Shown here piece by piece: positions 1-8,029 of a stretch of DNA of 34,803 bases. Position numbers and translations under genes: made by a program. The notes beneath the pieces were generated by a model. It had not been told where the DNA came from. It saw only the letters and a list, made by a program, of their open reading frames with translations, and made no database searches. Every line of letters starts with the position of its first letter. Positions within the stretch are counted from its first letter, which is position 1. The DNA is from a virus: positions 1 to 34,803 of IMG/VR virus record IMGVR_UViG_3300046312_000088; one strand, 5' to 3'.

Positions 1-1
1 C

Positions 2-709
2 GGCGCTGCTAAAACTTTCTTCAAAGAAGGAACGACTGGTTACAAAGTATTGGAAACGGCAGAAAGAGCCTATCGTCTTTATCAAATGATTAGCTTCGCA
101 ATGGATATTGCGAACAAGGCTCGTGCTATTGCAACTGACACTGCCCACACAGCTAGCAGCGTTGCCAACAGCGGCACTCGCGCGGCTGCGGACGGCGTGG
201 CGGCGATTGCCAAAGCTATCGCGTCATTGCCGTTTCCGCTCAATTTGATTGCAGGTGCGGCAACAGCGGCGGCACTTGTGGCGTTCGGCGTTAAACTCTT
301 TGGTGGTGGGGGTGGTGCGGGTGCCAGCGCGTCCACAGCGGCGGTTGAAGACACGTCTAGCAACGCGGATACCGGACCGGGTTACAGCGCGAGCATGACA
401 AGTCCTTATAGCACTTTGCCGGGCGCAGGCGGTTTATATGATCCGAAAAATGCCGGTCGAAACGGCACGTCGCCGCTGGCAAGCGCGAACGATAACAGCT
501 ATGCCAGCAACAATACCGTTGGCGGCACAAGCGGATCGAGTTTCACCTATGCGCCGACGATTAATGCGCCTAACGCGGAGCCGGGAACTGTGCAGCAAAT
601 TCAAGATATGCTGCAATCGCATCAAGCGGAAACAGTCGCCATTGCTCGCGAATTTGCGGCACAAGATAGGTTTAACGCAGCGACACGCCAACGTATCGGA
701 AACGGTTAA
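2..709 (+). CDS. Tape measure protein, C-terminal part (5' truncated)
   Basis: The reading frame is open from the first bases of the window (GAAKTFFKEGTTGYKVLETA before the first possible TTG start at 50), so this is the end of a longer gene. The visible part has an alpha-helical, Ala-rich stretch, a hydrophobic segment (roughly LPFPLNLIAGAATAAALVAF), a Gly run, and a low-complexity Ser/Asn/Gly tail. A hydrophobic segment with a glycine-rich tail is usual at the C-terminus of siphovirus tape measure proteins, which set tail length and help DNA entry. Position directly before the distal tail genes supports this. It could instead be another large minor tail protein, because the diagnostic N-terminal part is missing. 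Confidence 0.62.
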   Translation, partial: GAAKTFFKEGTTGYKVLETAERAYRLYQMISFAMDIANKARAIATDTAHTASSVANSGTRAAADGVAAIAKAIASLPFPLNLIAGAATAAALVAFGVKLFGGGGGAGASASTAAVEDTSSNADTGPGYSASMTSPYSTLPGAGGLYDPKNAGRNGTSPLASANDNSYASNNTVGGTSGSSFTYAPTINAPNAEPGTVQQIQDMLQSHQAETVAIAREFAAQDRFNAATRQRIGNG

Positions 710-711
710 CA

Positions 712-1335
712 ATGCCGCTGACAATCGTTCCCTTGCCTTCGGCTTTCAGCTTTACCTCAGTAAAGAAATTTGCATTGACGCGCGCCAGCAACACCGTTCG
801 TTCAAGATATACCGGCGTTCGCCAAACTGTTGTTTATCCATACGCCGTTTGGGTTTTGGAAGCCAACCTTGTCGAATATGACAACACGCAAGCTAGGTTA
901 ATTCGTTCGTTTCTTAGCCAGCTTCAAGGCCAGAAAAATGGATTTCGTTTGCCCGTGCCGGGACACAGTAAGCCCACAACCGGTTTTACCGGAAACGCTC
1001 TTGTGAATAATCCAAGCGGTGTTTCAGCAAGAGCGAATAGTTTTGCTATCGATAACGTAGCACCTTCTAGCAATATTCTAAACGAAGGTGATTATTTTAC
1101 TATTAACGACGAATTGAAAGTTGCGACAACTTCGATAGCGTCTAATGCTAGCGGTCAAGCGCTTTTGAGTTTTGAACCTTTCATGCGAAAGGCCGTTGGT
1201 GATAACACGCATGTTGTTTTTCAAAACCCGACGATATTGATGCACATGCAAGATGACGATAGCGCGAGTTGGGGTATCAGCCCGCCATATAGGCACAAAG
1301 TCAGTTTCGACGCAATTGAAGTGATTGAAGCGTGA
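712..1335 (+). CDS. Distal tail / minor tail protein
   Basis: This 207-aa protein starts two bases after the tape-measure stop and overlaps the next gene by four bases (GTGA). I see no catalytic motif. The N-terminal half contains a recognisable minor-tail pattern (YPYAVWVLEANLVEYD, then a run resembling the FL..QG...GFRLPVPG loop of structural tail proteins). In gene-transfer-agent-like tails the slot between tape measure and the DUF2163-like gene holds the distal tail (hub) protein, analogous to GTA gp12/DUF2460. The assignment therefore rests on gene order and general character; family membership is not proven. Confidence 0.55.
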   Translation: MPLTIVPLPSAFSFTSVKKFALTRASNTVRSRYTGVRQTVVYPYAVWVLEANLVEYDNTQARLIRSFLSQLQGQKNGFRLPVPGHSKPTTGFTGNALVNNPSGVSARANSFAIDNVAPSSNILNEGDYFTINDELKVATTSIASNASGQALLSFEPFMRKAVGDNTHVVFQNPTILMHMQDDDSASWGISPPYRHKVSFDAIEVIEA

Positions 1336-1997
1336 CGCGGCCTTTAGATAGTGCGACCGCGACGGCCACAACACAATCCATTTTGCCGCTAGCCACGATC
1401 ATTCGTTTGGACATCGCAGGTGATCCTGTTTTTTGTTGGACAGGTGTAGGCGATTTGGCTTTTGGCGCTGGCGCAACCGGTGATAGTGCGCTTGACGGTC
1501 AAACTTTTCTCGGCACTGGCACGGCTGTTGAAATCGGCGTGTCGAGTGACGGCGCGGGCGGATCGGACGTGCTCGAATTGTCGCTTGCTGGGGTTTCGAT
1601 TAGTGATCCCATGTTACGTCAAGTTGTGTTTAATCACAACCGTTGGCAGTTCAAACCGGCATACGTTTGGCTAGTTTTGTTAGACCCTGCCACTAGCGCA
1701 GTAGTCGGCAAACCGTTTAGAATTAAGACCGGCAGAATTGACCAAATGCCTTATGACGAAGACAAAGGCAAAGGTATTGTCAAATGCAAAATTGAAGGTC
1801 AACAATCTTACGGAAGACAACCGCTCGCCACTCGTTACAGCGAACAAAAAGACATTAACCCTAACGATATAAGCCAAGATTATGTTTATTCGCTCGCCAA
1901 TATGACAGCTAGTTTCGGCACTCCGTCCGCGCAACCGATAGCTTTCAGTGGCAACCGCGATGGTTATATGTTTATCGGAAAAGGTAAGTATTACTAA
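1332..1997 (+). CDS. DUF2163-like tail hub protein
   Basis: 221 aa from a GTG start that overlaps the preceding TGA. The sequence has the features of DUF2163-type phage/GTA tail proteins: an N-terminal LDIAGDPVFCWTGVGDLAF strand region, the FLGTGTAVEIG segment, a central WLVLLDP strand, and a conserved late segment about residues turned to KIKTGRIDQM. This family forms part of the tail-tip hub between the distal tail protein and the peptidase-like protein. The next gene follows after one base, so the pair is probably translated together. Confidence comes from the order as much as from the sequence. Confidence 0.62.
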   Translation: MTRPLDSATATATTQSILPLATIIRLDIAGDPVFCWTGVGDLAFGAGATGDSALDGQTFLGTGTAVEIGVSSDGAGGSDVLELSLAGVSISDPMLRQVVFNHNRWQFKPAYVWLVLLDPATSAVVGKPFRIKTGRIDQMPYDEDKGKGIVKCKIEGQQSYGRQPLATRYSEQKDINPNDISQDYVYSLANMTASFGTPSAQPIAFSGNRDGYMFIGKGKYY

Positions 1998-1998
1998 C

Positions 1999-2448
1999 AT
2001 GACGCGCTTGGACAATTGGCAAAGCAATCTTTCCACTCTTATTGAAAGCAAGCGAAACGAACCTTTCAAGTTTGGCACGTTTGATTGTTCTTTGTGGGCA
2101 GGACTTGCGATTGAAGCCGTTAGTGGAAAAAATATCTATGACAGTTATTTAGGCAAATACACAACAGCGTTAGGCGCGTTAAAGAAACTTAAGCAAATTG
2201 ATAAAGTTGCACAGCCTATTCAATTATTCGAACGCCACTTTGGCGAGCGGCAACCAATTGCTTTTGCTAAAAAAGGCGACTTGGTGTATACGTCTAACGC
2301 CGAACTTGATATTGAGTTGCCCACAGATTTTGATACTTTTGGCCCTGTCGTAGGCGTTTGCTATGGTCAAAATTCTATATTCGTTGGCGAGCAAGGTTTA
2401 ATTGAAATAAACACTTTGCAGTTGGATGGCTGTTTATGGGTTTCGTAG
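1999..2448 (+). CDS. DUF6950-type tail protein (NlpC/P60-like fold)
   Basis: 149 aa. The frame is open further upstream, but the start at 1999 (MTRLDNWQSN) comes one base after the previous stop, and the N-terminus then matches the family. The key segment is PFKFGTFDCSLWAGLAIEAV (about residues 21-40), with the GT-DC pattern of DUF6950, a papain-like/NlpC-P60-related family found next to DUF2163 genes. The Cys would be the nucleophile if the protein were an active peptidase. The KKGDLVY segment near the middle is also typical. It probably sits in the tail tip and may cut peptidoglycan during DNA injection; activity is inferred. It overlaps the next gene by 13 bases. Confidence 0.72.
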   Translation: MTRLDNWQSNLSTLIESKRNEPFKFGTFDCSLWAGLAIEAVSGKNIYDSYLGKYTTALGALKKLKQIDKVAQPIQLFERHFGERQPIAFAKKGDLVYTSNAELDIELPTDFDTFGPVVGVCYGQNSIFVGEQGLIEINTLQLDGCLWVS

Positions 2449-5114
2449 TCAAAGCTGTAGAGTTTATAGCAAAAGTCGCTTTCGGAGCGGTAAGTTACAT
2501 TGCTGGCGAGATATTCAACTCAGGTAAATCGACCGCAAAAACAACACCTGCTGCAAGTTCCAATAATCGATTGAATAAATCGCTTAATCCCGAAGATTTT
2601 AGAAAAATTGTCTTTGGCAAAACAGCAAGCGCGCTAGATTTACGCTATTGGGAAGTTTATGGTGCAAACGGCACTCAATATGACGAAGTTATCGCGCTAG
2701 CATCGCACCAAATAAATTCAGTCAAAGAATTATATATTGAAAGCGACTTGGCGATCGACTCAGGCAATACAACACAAGGCAAATATATAGGTGTTTTAAC
2801 AAGAGCGATTAAACTAGGCGCACCTAATCAAACGTCGATTAGTGTCGGTGGCGGCACTCAATGGCTAAACACGTCAACTATGACGGGCATTGCTTACATG
2901 GTTCTAAAATGGACCAAAAACGACGAAAAACTGCCCAATGGCCCGCCGTCCAGATATACCAACATTGTCGAAGGGGCGCTTGTTTATGATCCGCGCCGCG
3001 ATAGCACTCAGCCGGGCGGGTCCGGTTCGCATCGGATAACAGACCAAACGACTTGGAACTATGGGACGCTTGACAGCAACGGCGTTCCCATTGGTCGCAA
3101 CAACGCACTTCAAGCGCTTTGGTATTTGCTAGGCTGGCGCGTTACAAATCCGGTTACTGGCGAACAAGTATTGGTAGCGGGACGCGGTATCGAACCTAAC
3201 GACATCAACATTCAAAGTTTCATAACTGGCGCTAACAACTGCGAAGCTGCCGGTTATTATACTGATATGATATTGTCAACAGAAAACGAACATACTTCCA
3301 ATGAAGACAAAATAACTGGCGACGGTTTAATTGCTACTTTGATCGATCCAGGTGGATTGTGGAGTTATTACGCCAACGTCGATGACACAGCTAGTGTTGC
3401 TGTTTACATAACCGATGATGATATTCTTGATACAGGAAAAGTATCTTGGAATGAATATAAAGGAATGTCAGAACAATTCAATCAAGTTGTGGGCAAGTTT
3501 ATCGATCCATCCGCGACTGCGCTTTATCAGCCGCGCGCCTATCCTATGGTGCGCGACGGGAACTATGAAACAAATTTAGGCGTAAAGCGCCGAAGGTCGA
3601 TTGATTTTGAGCAAATTCAAGACGCGCTGCTAGCCCAAAGACTGGCGCGGTTAATGCTCAATCAAGGTCAATACCAAGCTGAGTTTTCAGCTAACTTTAA
3701 TTATAAGACATTGAAAGCGCAAGCATGGTCAATTGTCAGTTACACTAGCGAACGCTTTCAGTGGACAAAGCTGTTTCGGGTTTATCGTTATTCGATAAAC
3801 GGCGCGACAGGCATAGGGATGACACTACGGGAAGTTCACCCGTCAATATGGACAGCCGGAAGCGTTGTGACGCCACCGACTGTGCCTTTGGGCACTCGCT
3901 ATGATCCTAGTCAAGCAATATCGCTTACTGGCCTAGCAGCGACTGGTTATACCGGCACCGGCACGGATGGCAGCGTTCAAGACGGTTTGACGTTGTCATG
4001 GACGGCTCCACCATCGAACGTGCGCCGCACCGAAGTTCAAATCAAGCTAGTCGGTGACAGCTTTTGGCAGTCTTATGGCCCGTATAAAAACGACGTTGTT
4101 TCCTGCAACATTTTTCCGCTTTTGTCTGGAACGATTTACAACATACGCGCTCGCCATATCAGCGTTCATGAAGTTGCCGGAACGTGGATAAATGTTATTG
4201 GTAATTACACGATTGGGTCAAATTCCAACGTTGGTTTTGCCGCTATAGACGCAAAAGCGCGAACTTATCGACAATCGACGCCGCCAAGCGGTGCCAGCCT
4301 TGGCGACTATTGGACAGATATTGATGACAGCAACAAGAGTTTTCGTCATGAAGGATTAGGGCTTTTTGTTTATGGCGTTCCGATAACTTTTAATGGCGAT
4401 GGCACAACTTTTAATGCGCCTTGGGTAAGCATTCTTGATCAAGCTGTTATAAACACTTTGTTGCAATTAGCAGCTAACAATCTCAACATTCAAGATTTGC
4501 TTAGTAACATTAGCGCTATTTCAAGTGACAGTATCTTAGCCCGTGGCGAAAAGCCAGAAATAGTTAGACAATACAATGTCATCGTTGGGGAGTATCCCAC
4601 AATTAACACTCGCGCCAGTGCGGCGGGCGTGACTACAGAATTGACTAATTATACTAACGCTTACAATTCTTTGCTTTCTTATCTTACAAGCCTTTCAAAA
4701 TTTGCTGATACTACCACTGACACAGCTATAGTTAGCGCGACTTTCAATTCAAGTTTTCAATCTTACTATTTGGCTAAACAAGCCTTGAATACAAAGATTG
4801 ATGAAATCGCGTCGAAAAGCGCGGTATGGTCCGGCGTGACAGGATCGAGCGGACAGCCGAGCGGCTCCGATGTTGCAAACACTGTCAATCCGGGTTCCGG
4901 CGTAGCGCCTAACAAAGTAGATGGTAGCGCTATTCAAGCTGGCGCTGTCACAGCTTCTAAATTGTCGGTAGGATCGTTGGACGCCATTACAGCAACGATT
5001 GGAACGCTGCGCACAGCAACTTCCGGCGCGCGCATGGAGATAAGGGATAACGTCATCAAGGTTTATGATAGCAGCGGCGTTTTGCGCGTTAAGATAGGCG
5101 ACTTGACACTATGA
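2436..5114 (+). CDS. Tail tip / host specificity protein (J-like)
   Basis: 892 aa, the largest tail gene in the window, starting with a hydrophobic N-terminus (MGFVVKAVEFIAKVAFGAVSYIAG). Residues to about 470 look like the tail-tip core that forms the baseplate hub. A fibronectin-III-like region follows (about 510-600: SLTGLAATGYTGTG, WTAPPSNVRRTEVQIK, IYNIRARHIS). After that comes a GDYWTDIDDSNKSFRH segment of a kind seen in tail fibres, then a helical region, and a C-terminal DUF1983-like end (GARMEIRDNVIKVYDSSG). The protein should sit at the tip and contact the host. It overlaps the gene before by 13 bases and the one after by four (ATGA). Confidence 0.78.
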   Translation: MGFVVKAVEFIAKVAFGAVSYIAGEIFNSGKSTAKTTPAASSNNRLNKSLNPEDFRKIVFGKTASALDLRYWEVYGANGTQYDEVIALASHQINSVKELYIESDLAIDSGNTTQGKYIGVLTRAIKLGAPNQTSISVGGGTQWLNTSTMTGIAYMVLKWTKNDEKLPNGPPSRYTNIVEGALVYDPRRDSTQPGGSGSHRITDQTTWNYGTLDSNGVPIGRNNALQALWYLLGWRVTNPVTGEQVLVAGRGIEPNDINIQSFITGANNCEAAGYYTDMILSTENEHTSNEDKITGDGLIATLIDPGGLWSYYANVDDTASVAVYITDDDILDTGKVSWNEYKGMSEQFNQVVGKFIDPSATALYQPRAYPMVRDGNYETNLGVKRRRSIDFEQIQDALLAQRLARLMLNQGQYQAEFSANFNYKTLKAQAWSIVSYTSERFQWTKLFRVYRYSINGATGIGMTLREVHPSIWTAGSVVTPPTVPLGTRYDPSQAISLTGLAATGYTGTGTDGSVQDGLTLSWTAPPSNVRRTEVQIKLVGDSFWQSYGPYKNDVVSCNIFPLLSGTIYNIRARHISVHEVAGTWINVIGNYTIGSNSNVGFAAIDAKARTYRQSTPPSGASLGDYWTDIDDSNKSFRHEGLGLFVYGVPITFNGDGTTFNAPWVSILDQAVINTLLQLAANNLNIQDLLSNISAISSDSILARGEKPEIVRQYNVIVGEYPTINTRASAAGVTTELTNYTNAYNSLLSYLTSLSKFADTTTDTAIVSATFNSSFQSYYLAKQALNTKIDEIASKSAVWSGVTGSSGQPSGSDVANTVNPGSGVAPNKVDGSAIQAGAVTASKLSVGSLDAITATIGTLRTATSGARMEIRDNVIKVYDSSGVLRVKIGDLTL

Positions 5115-5464
5115 GTTTCGGTATTCAAGTTTATGACGCGAGCGGCAATCAATTAGTTGACGTTGCCGACAGTGTTATGACTATCTTGGGAACATTTAGT
5201 CGAACTTTTAGTGGTCAAAATTATTCCGAAGCGGGAAACTTTTTTAACGCAGAATTTGCAAGAGGCACACCGTTTGCAATTATTTCAAAGTATCCAATAC
5301 AAATATGCAACCCTAATGAAATAGCAGTTACTACAATTAGTTTTTCAGGAAATAGTTGCATTTGGACAGTGGAAAAAAAAATAACTTTTGTAGAAAACGG
5401 CAATGTAAACATACAAGCCAACAGAGTGTCTGGCAACTTAGTATTTATTTATGGATATTTTTAA
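5111..5464 (+). CDS. Hypothetical tail-associated protein
   Basis: 117 aa. The start codon overlaps the stop of the tail-tip gene (ATGA) and its own stop overlaps the next start (TAATG), so it belongs to the tail operon and is probably translated by coupling. The protein is beta-rich, with no motif I recognise and no signal peptide or membrane segment. The opening MSFGIQVYDASGNQLVDVAD resembles the start of small proteins encoded beside tail fibres, which may be accessory tip or adhesin proteins. Base use is more AT-rich than in the tail-tip gene before it, as in the next gene. Confidence 0.6.
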   Translation: MSFGIQVYDASGNQLVDVADSVMTILGTFSRTFSGQNYSEAGNFFNAEFARGTPFAIISKYPIQICNPNEIAVTTISFSGNSCIWTVEKKITFVENGNVNIQANRVSGNLVFIYGYF

Positions 5465-6222
5465 TGGGTTTCGGAGCTTCTGTTCTAAACAACTTTGGTT
5501 TTGTATTGATAGATCAAGATTTTTTTAACTTGTCTTTCAAATACAAAGCTACGATTAATAGTATTACAACGCAGAGTTTGGAAAACAATTATATACAACA
5601 AATGATAAACAATTACAAACCGCCTAATTTTACAGGTGTGTTTTTTGTTATTGACTTTACTGGAATTAATCCTGTTTTAGCAATTAGTCCGCCAGTTGGC
5701 AGAAAACTTTTTTGTATTCATAATTACAATGCAGTTAATACAAATCGCCCTCTTTATGATAATAACATTCAACGGTCTTTTTTTTATTTAGAAGGATCGA
5801 TACCAGCTTCGCTAACATATTATGTTTTCGATAGCATTAATCCAACAGGATTGACTAATACCGGTAATGGTATTCAAGTATTAAACGATGCAAACCAACT
5901 TGTTTATCATCATTCTATACCAGTTATGCGCGCTAAGTCGCTTGTAACGTTATCAGGCGGAACTGTTGGTGCAAGTTTATCGATGCCAAGCGGGCGCACT
6001 CACGCTTATGTTTTTTGCAATATGTCTGGCGGTTTTCACTACACAGGGTTTGGTAACCCAGCACTAATTAAAACCGTTGGTTTTGAATTGACTAATTTAA
6101 CATTAACAACTATAGTCGATATTGATAGTTACGAACTTAACAAATTTGGGCCAACTTACGTAAATAATATTGTCAACAACAAATCATCACAAGGTTTTGT
6201 TGTTGACGTAAGTTTTACTTGA
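5464..6222 (+). CDS. Hypothetical tail protein, possible adhesion accessory
   Basis: 252 aa, starting at the ATG that overlaps the previous stop by one base (TAATG); the frame is open 36 codons further up but inside the upstream gene. It shares the opening MGFGASVLNNFG(FV) style with its neighbour (MSFGIQVYDASGN), which suggests the two are distant relatives or have similar first domains. The rest is rich in Asn, Thr and beta-prone residues, with no known motif. Placement between the tail tip and the S74 fibre suggests a structural or receptor-contact role; this is inference only. Codon use is clearly AT-rich. Confidence 0.58.
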   Translation: MGFGASVLNNFGFVLIDQDFFNLSFKYKATINSITTQSLENNYIQQMINNYKPPNFTGVFFVIDFTGINPVLAISPPVGRKLFCIHNYNAVNTNRPLYDNNIQRSFFYLEGSIPASLTYYVFDSINPTGLTNTGNGIQVLNDANQLVYHHSIPVMRAKSLVTLSGGTVGASLSMPSGRTHAYVFCNMSGGFHYTGFGNPALIKTVGFELTNLTLTTIVDIDSYELNKFGPTYVNNIVNNKSSQGFVVDVSFT

Positions 6223-6233
6223 AAGGTTAATAA

Positions 6234-7574
6234 ATGACAGACGTTAGCGCGCTGACTGATTTGCCAACGCCAATCGGCACCGATTATTTGCTAAGCTGGC
6301 GGGGTTCGGCACCTTATCGCATTGCCTTGTCGAATATAGTTTTTAAGGACGGCACCTTTGGTATTCCGAAGCTGTCTAGCTATGGGGGTGGCATCGTCGG
6401 CGATGCTGACGCCAATTATTTTTCGGGCGGGGCTGCTTATTACACCGGCAACTGGCGCGCCACAACCGCAGGACAAGGCGGCTGGGCAGTTCGTAACTCA
6501 GCCGGTGTGTTTACCGTGCTTACCGGCTCCAACGGTGGAGCGGTTGGTTCTGTTATCACAGATATGGCCGAACGGCTGCGCATCGATAACGCAGGCAAAG
6601 TTGACGTTACAGGCAAACTTAACGTAACTAGCGATGTTGACGTTACAGGCAAACTTAACGTAACTAGCGATGTTGACGTTACAGGCAAACTTAACGTAAC
6701 TAGCGATGTTAGCTTTGATGGTAGCGTCGGCGTTGGCACTACAACACCTAACCAAAAGTTTCAAGTTGCACAAGGCTGTATTAGTTCAATCAACACTGGG
6801 CGCTCAGGTTACTTTCTTCATAACAAAGGAAGCACTACTGAATGGTTTGCGGGGCAAGAAAGTTCCAACTCCCATTCGTTCAAAATTCAAAGTTTAATAG
6901 CAGGTGTCTATTCTGACAAATTAGTTGTTAGTCCTACTGGCACTATTATTTTTGGCAATACTGTTCAAAACATAGCCGTATCGACCACTTCAATGTTTAT
7001 TCGAGGAACATTGATTGCTTTTCAAAATGCTAGCGCAACGTCAAGTCATCTTATTGTTGAAGCAAGCGGCACAACACCGGGTAGCGATAACACAAAAAAT
7101 AACGGATCGAGCTTTTTGAGATGGAATACTGTTTTCGCCACTAGTGGTACTATAAACACGTCCGATGAACGCGAAAAACTTTGGCGCGGACCGCTAAATG
7201 AAGCTGAAATTTTAGCTGCTAAGCGCATTGGCGCTGAAATAGGTGTTTATCAGTGGCTAGACGCTATTGTTAAAAAAGGCACTGATAGTGCTAGACTTCA
7301 CGTTGGCGTCCTAGCACAAAAAGTCTTTTCAATTATGGAAAGTTACGGGGTTGACTGGCGACGTTACGCTTGGGCTTGTCATGACAAATGGGATGAAAGA
7401 CAATACCAAGCCGCTGTATGGGAGGAAGGGCAGCTTGTCTCAGCCGAAGTCCCTTACATGGCGGCTGGCGACCGCTACGGGGTGCGACCGGACCAACTCG
7501 CGCTGTTTCTTATCGCCGCCCAAGAGCAACGCTTGGCGGCGCTTGAAGCGCGTATTTTCGACGATGGCAGGTGA
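6234..7574 (+). CDS. Tail fibre with C-terminal S74 intramolecular chaperone
   Basis: 446 aa with a good ribosome site (AAAGG, 7 bases before ATG). The N-terminus resembles fibre attachment regions (SALTDLPTPIGTDYLLSWRG). Residues about 120-160 carry a threefold exact repeat (VDVTGKLNVTSD), likely a beta-helical or triple-helical shaft. The C-terminal region holds the S74 peptidase/chaperone domain: TSDEREKLWRGPLNEAEILA with the Ser-Asp of the self-cleavage site, then LHVGVLAQKV and the YGVRPDQLALFLIAAQEQRL helix. S74 domains help trimer assembly and then cut themselves off. It ends the tail operon; the following terminator fits the opposite strand better. Confidence 0.85.
   Translation: MTDVSALTDLPTPIGTDYLLSWRGSAPYRIALSNIVFKDGTFGIPKLSSYGGGIVGDADANYFSGGAAYYTGNWRATTAGQGGWAVRNSAGVFTVLTGSNGGAVGSVITDMAERLRIDNAGKVDVTGKLNVTSDVDVTGKLNVTSDVDVTGKLNVTSDVSFDGSVGVGTTTPNQKFQVAQGCISSINTGRSGYFLHNKGSTTEWFAGQESSNSHSFKIQSLIAGVYSDKLVVSPTGTIIFGNTVQNIAVSTTSMFIRGTLIAFQNASATSSHLIVEASGTTPGSDNTKNNGSSFLRWNTVFATSGTINTSDEREKLWRGPLNEAEILAAKRIGAEIGVYQWLDAIVKKGTDSARLHVGVLAQKVFSIMESYGVDWRRYAWACHDKWDERQYQAAVWEEGQLVSAEVPYMAAGDRYGVRPDQLALFLIAAQEQRLAALEARIFDDGR
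6600..6707 (+). repeat. 36-bp perfect tandem repeat x3 in fibre gene
   Basis: Three identical copies of a 36-bp unit lie head to tail at 6600-6635, 6636-6671 and 6672-6707, beginning GTTGACGTTACAGGC. Each codes for VDVTGKLNVTSD, so the frame is kept whatever the copy number. A partial, diverged copy precedes them (GCAGGCAAA). Perfect identity at the DNA level means recent duplication and a likely site of copy-number change that alters fibre shaft length. Confidence 0.97.
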
Positions 7575-7577
7575 CTT

Positions 7578-7603
7578 AAAAAAGGGCCGGTGTGACCCGG
7601 CCC
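7578..7603 (-). terminator. Rho-independent terminator of the minus-strand block
   Basis: Stem GGGCCGG (7584-7590) pairs with CCGGCCC (7597-7603) around a six-base loop. Read on the minus strand it is followed by TTTTTT (7583-7578), the classic form. Read on the plus strand the stem is followed by TGTAAG, so it is poor for the fibre operon. It lies 22 bases past the end of the last minus-strand gene. Confidence 0.9.
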
Positions 7604-7625
7604 TGTAAGTTTGGGGAGAGAATTT

Positions 7626-7892
7626 CTACTTACGCGCTTTGAGCATATCGTTCAACTCTTTTTTGATACGGCGGGCAGTCTCGCCGCGCCATGTGCTGGC
7701 GTTAGCCAAGAAATAATTAACAATATCAGTTGCTTTGTCGAAGTGGTAAATATCTTCAAGCGTGTTAAGATTTCGCATTGCACAAACATAAGGATAAGTT
7801 TGTGCAAAGCGTATTTGCCACGGAATTATGCTTTTTTGTGCCATCATATCATCGATAACTTCTGCCGCAATCTGCCATATTTTGCGTTGCAT
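7626..7892 (-). CDS. Hypothetical protein, last gene of minus block
   Basis: 88 aa (MQRKIWQIAAEVIDDMMAQK...). The start at 7892 was chosen because AGGAAGG lies 8 bases before it; the frame stays open to an ATG at 7934 (MNCVAWRENRKASK added) and a TTG at 7943, neither with a ribosome site. The protein is mainly helical, with the pattern WRGETARRIKKELNDMLKARK at the C-terminus. I do not recognise a family. Its own promoter (8001-8029) lies just after the polymerase gene, leaving a leader of about 100 bases that holds a start-stop pair (ATGTAG at 7949-7944). Confidence 0.72.
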   Translation of the reverse strand: MQRKIWQIAAEVIDDMMAQKSIIPWQIRFAQTYPYVCAMRNLNTLEDIYHFDKATDIVNYFLANASTWRGETARRIKKELNDMLKARK

Positions 7893-8000
7893 TTTACTTG
7901 CCTTCCTGTTTTCGCGCCATGCGACGCAGTTCATAATAAACAACTACATGGTGGCAAGGTTCGCCTAGATTGTGAGCTTCCTTTCGCTCTCGATAGCCAG

Positions 8001-8029
8001 CATCTAAACCAGCTTAAAAACAATGTCAA
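8001..8029 (-). promoter_or_regulatory. Promoter P1 of the repeated family
   Basis: On the minus strand TTGACA (8029-8024), 17 bases, then TAGATG (8006-8001). It comes directly after the TAG stop of the DNA polymerase gene. The spacer and downstream bases (AAGCTGGTTTAGATGCTGGCT) match promoters at 10385-10413 and 21128-21156, and a purine-rich GAGAGCGAAAGGAAG follows, as in those promoters. The repetition supports function more than the box match alone. Confidence 0.78.

Noticed and set aside
82-363. Antisense gene within the tape measure gene
   Set aside because: The minus-strand frame mirrors Ala/Gly-rich codons of the plus-strand gene and has no ribosome site.
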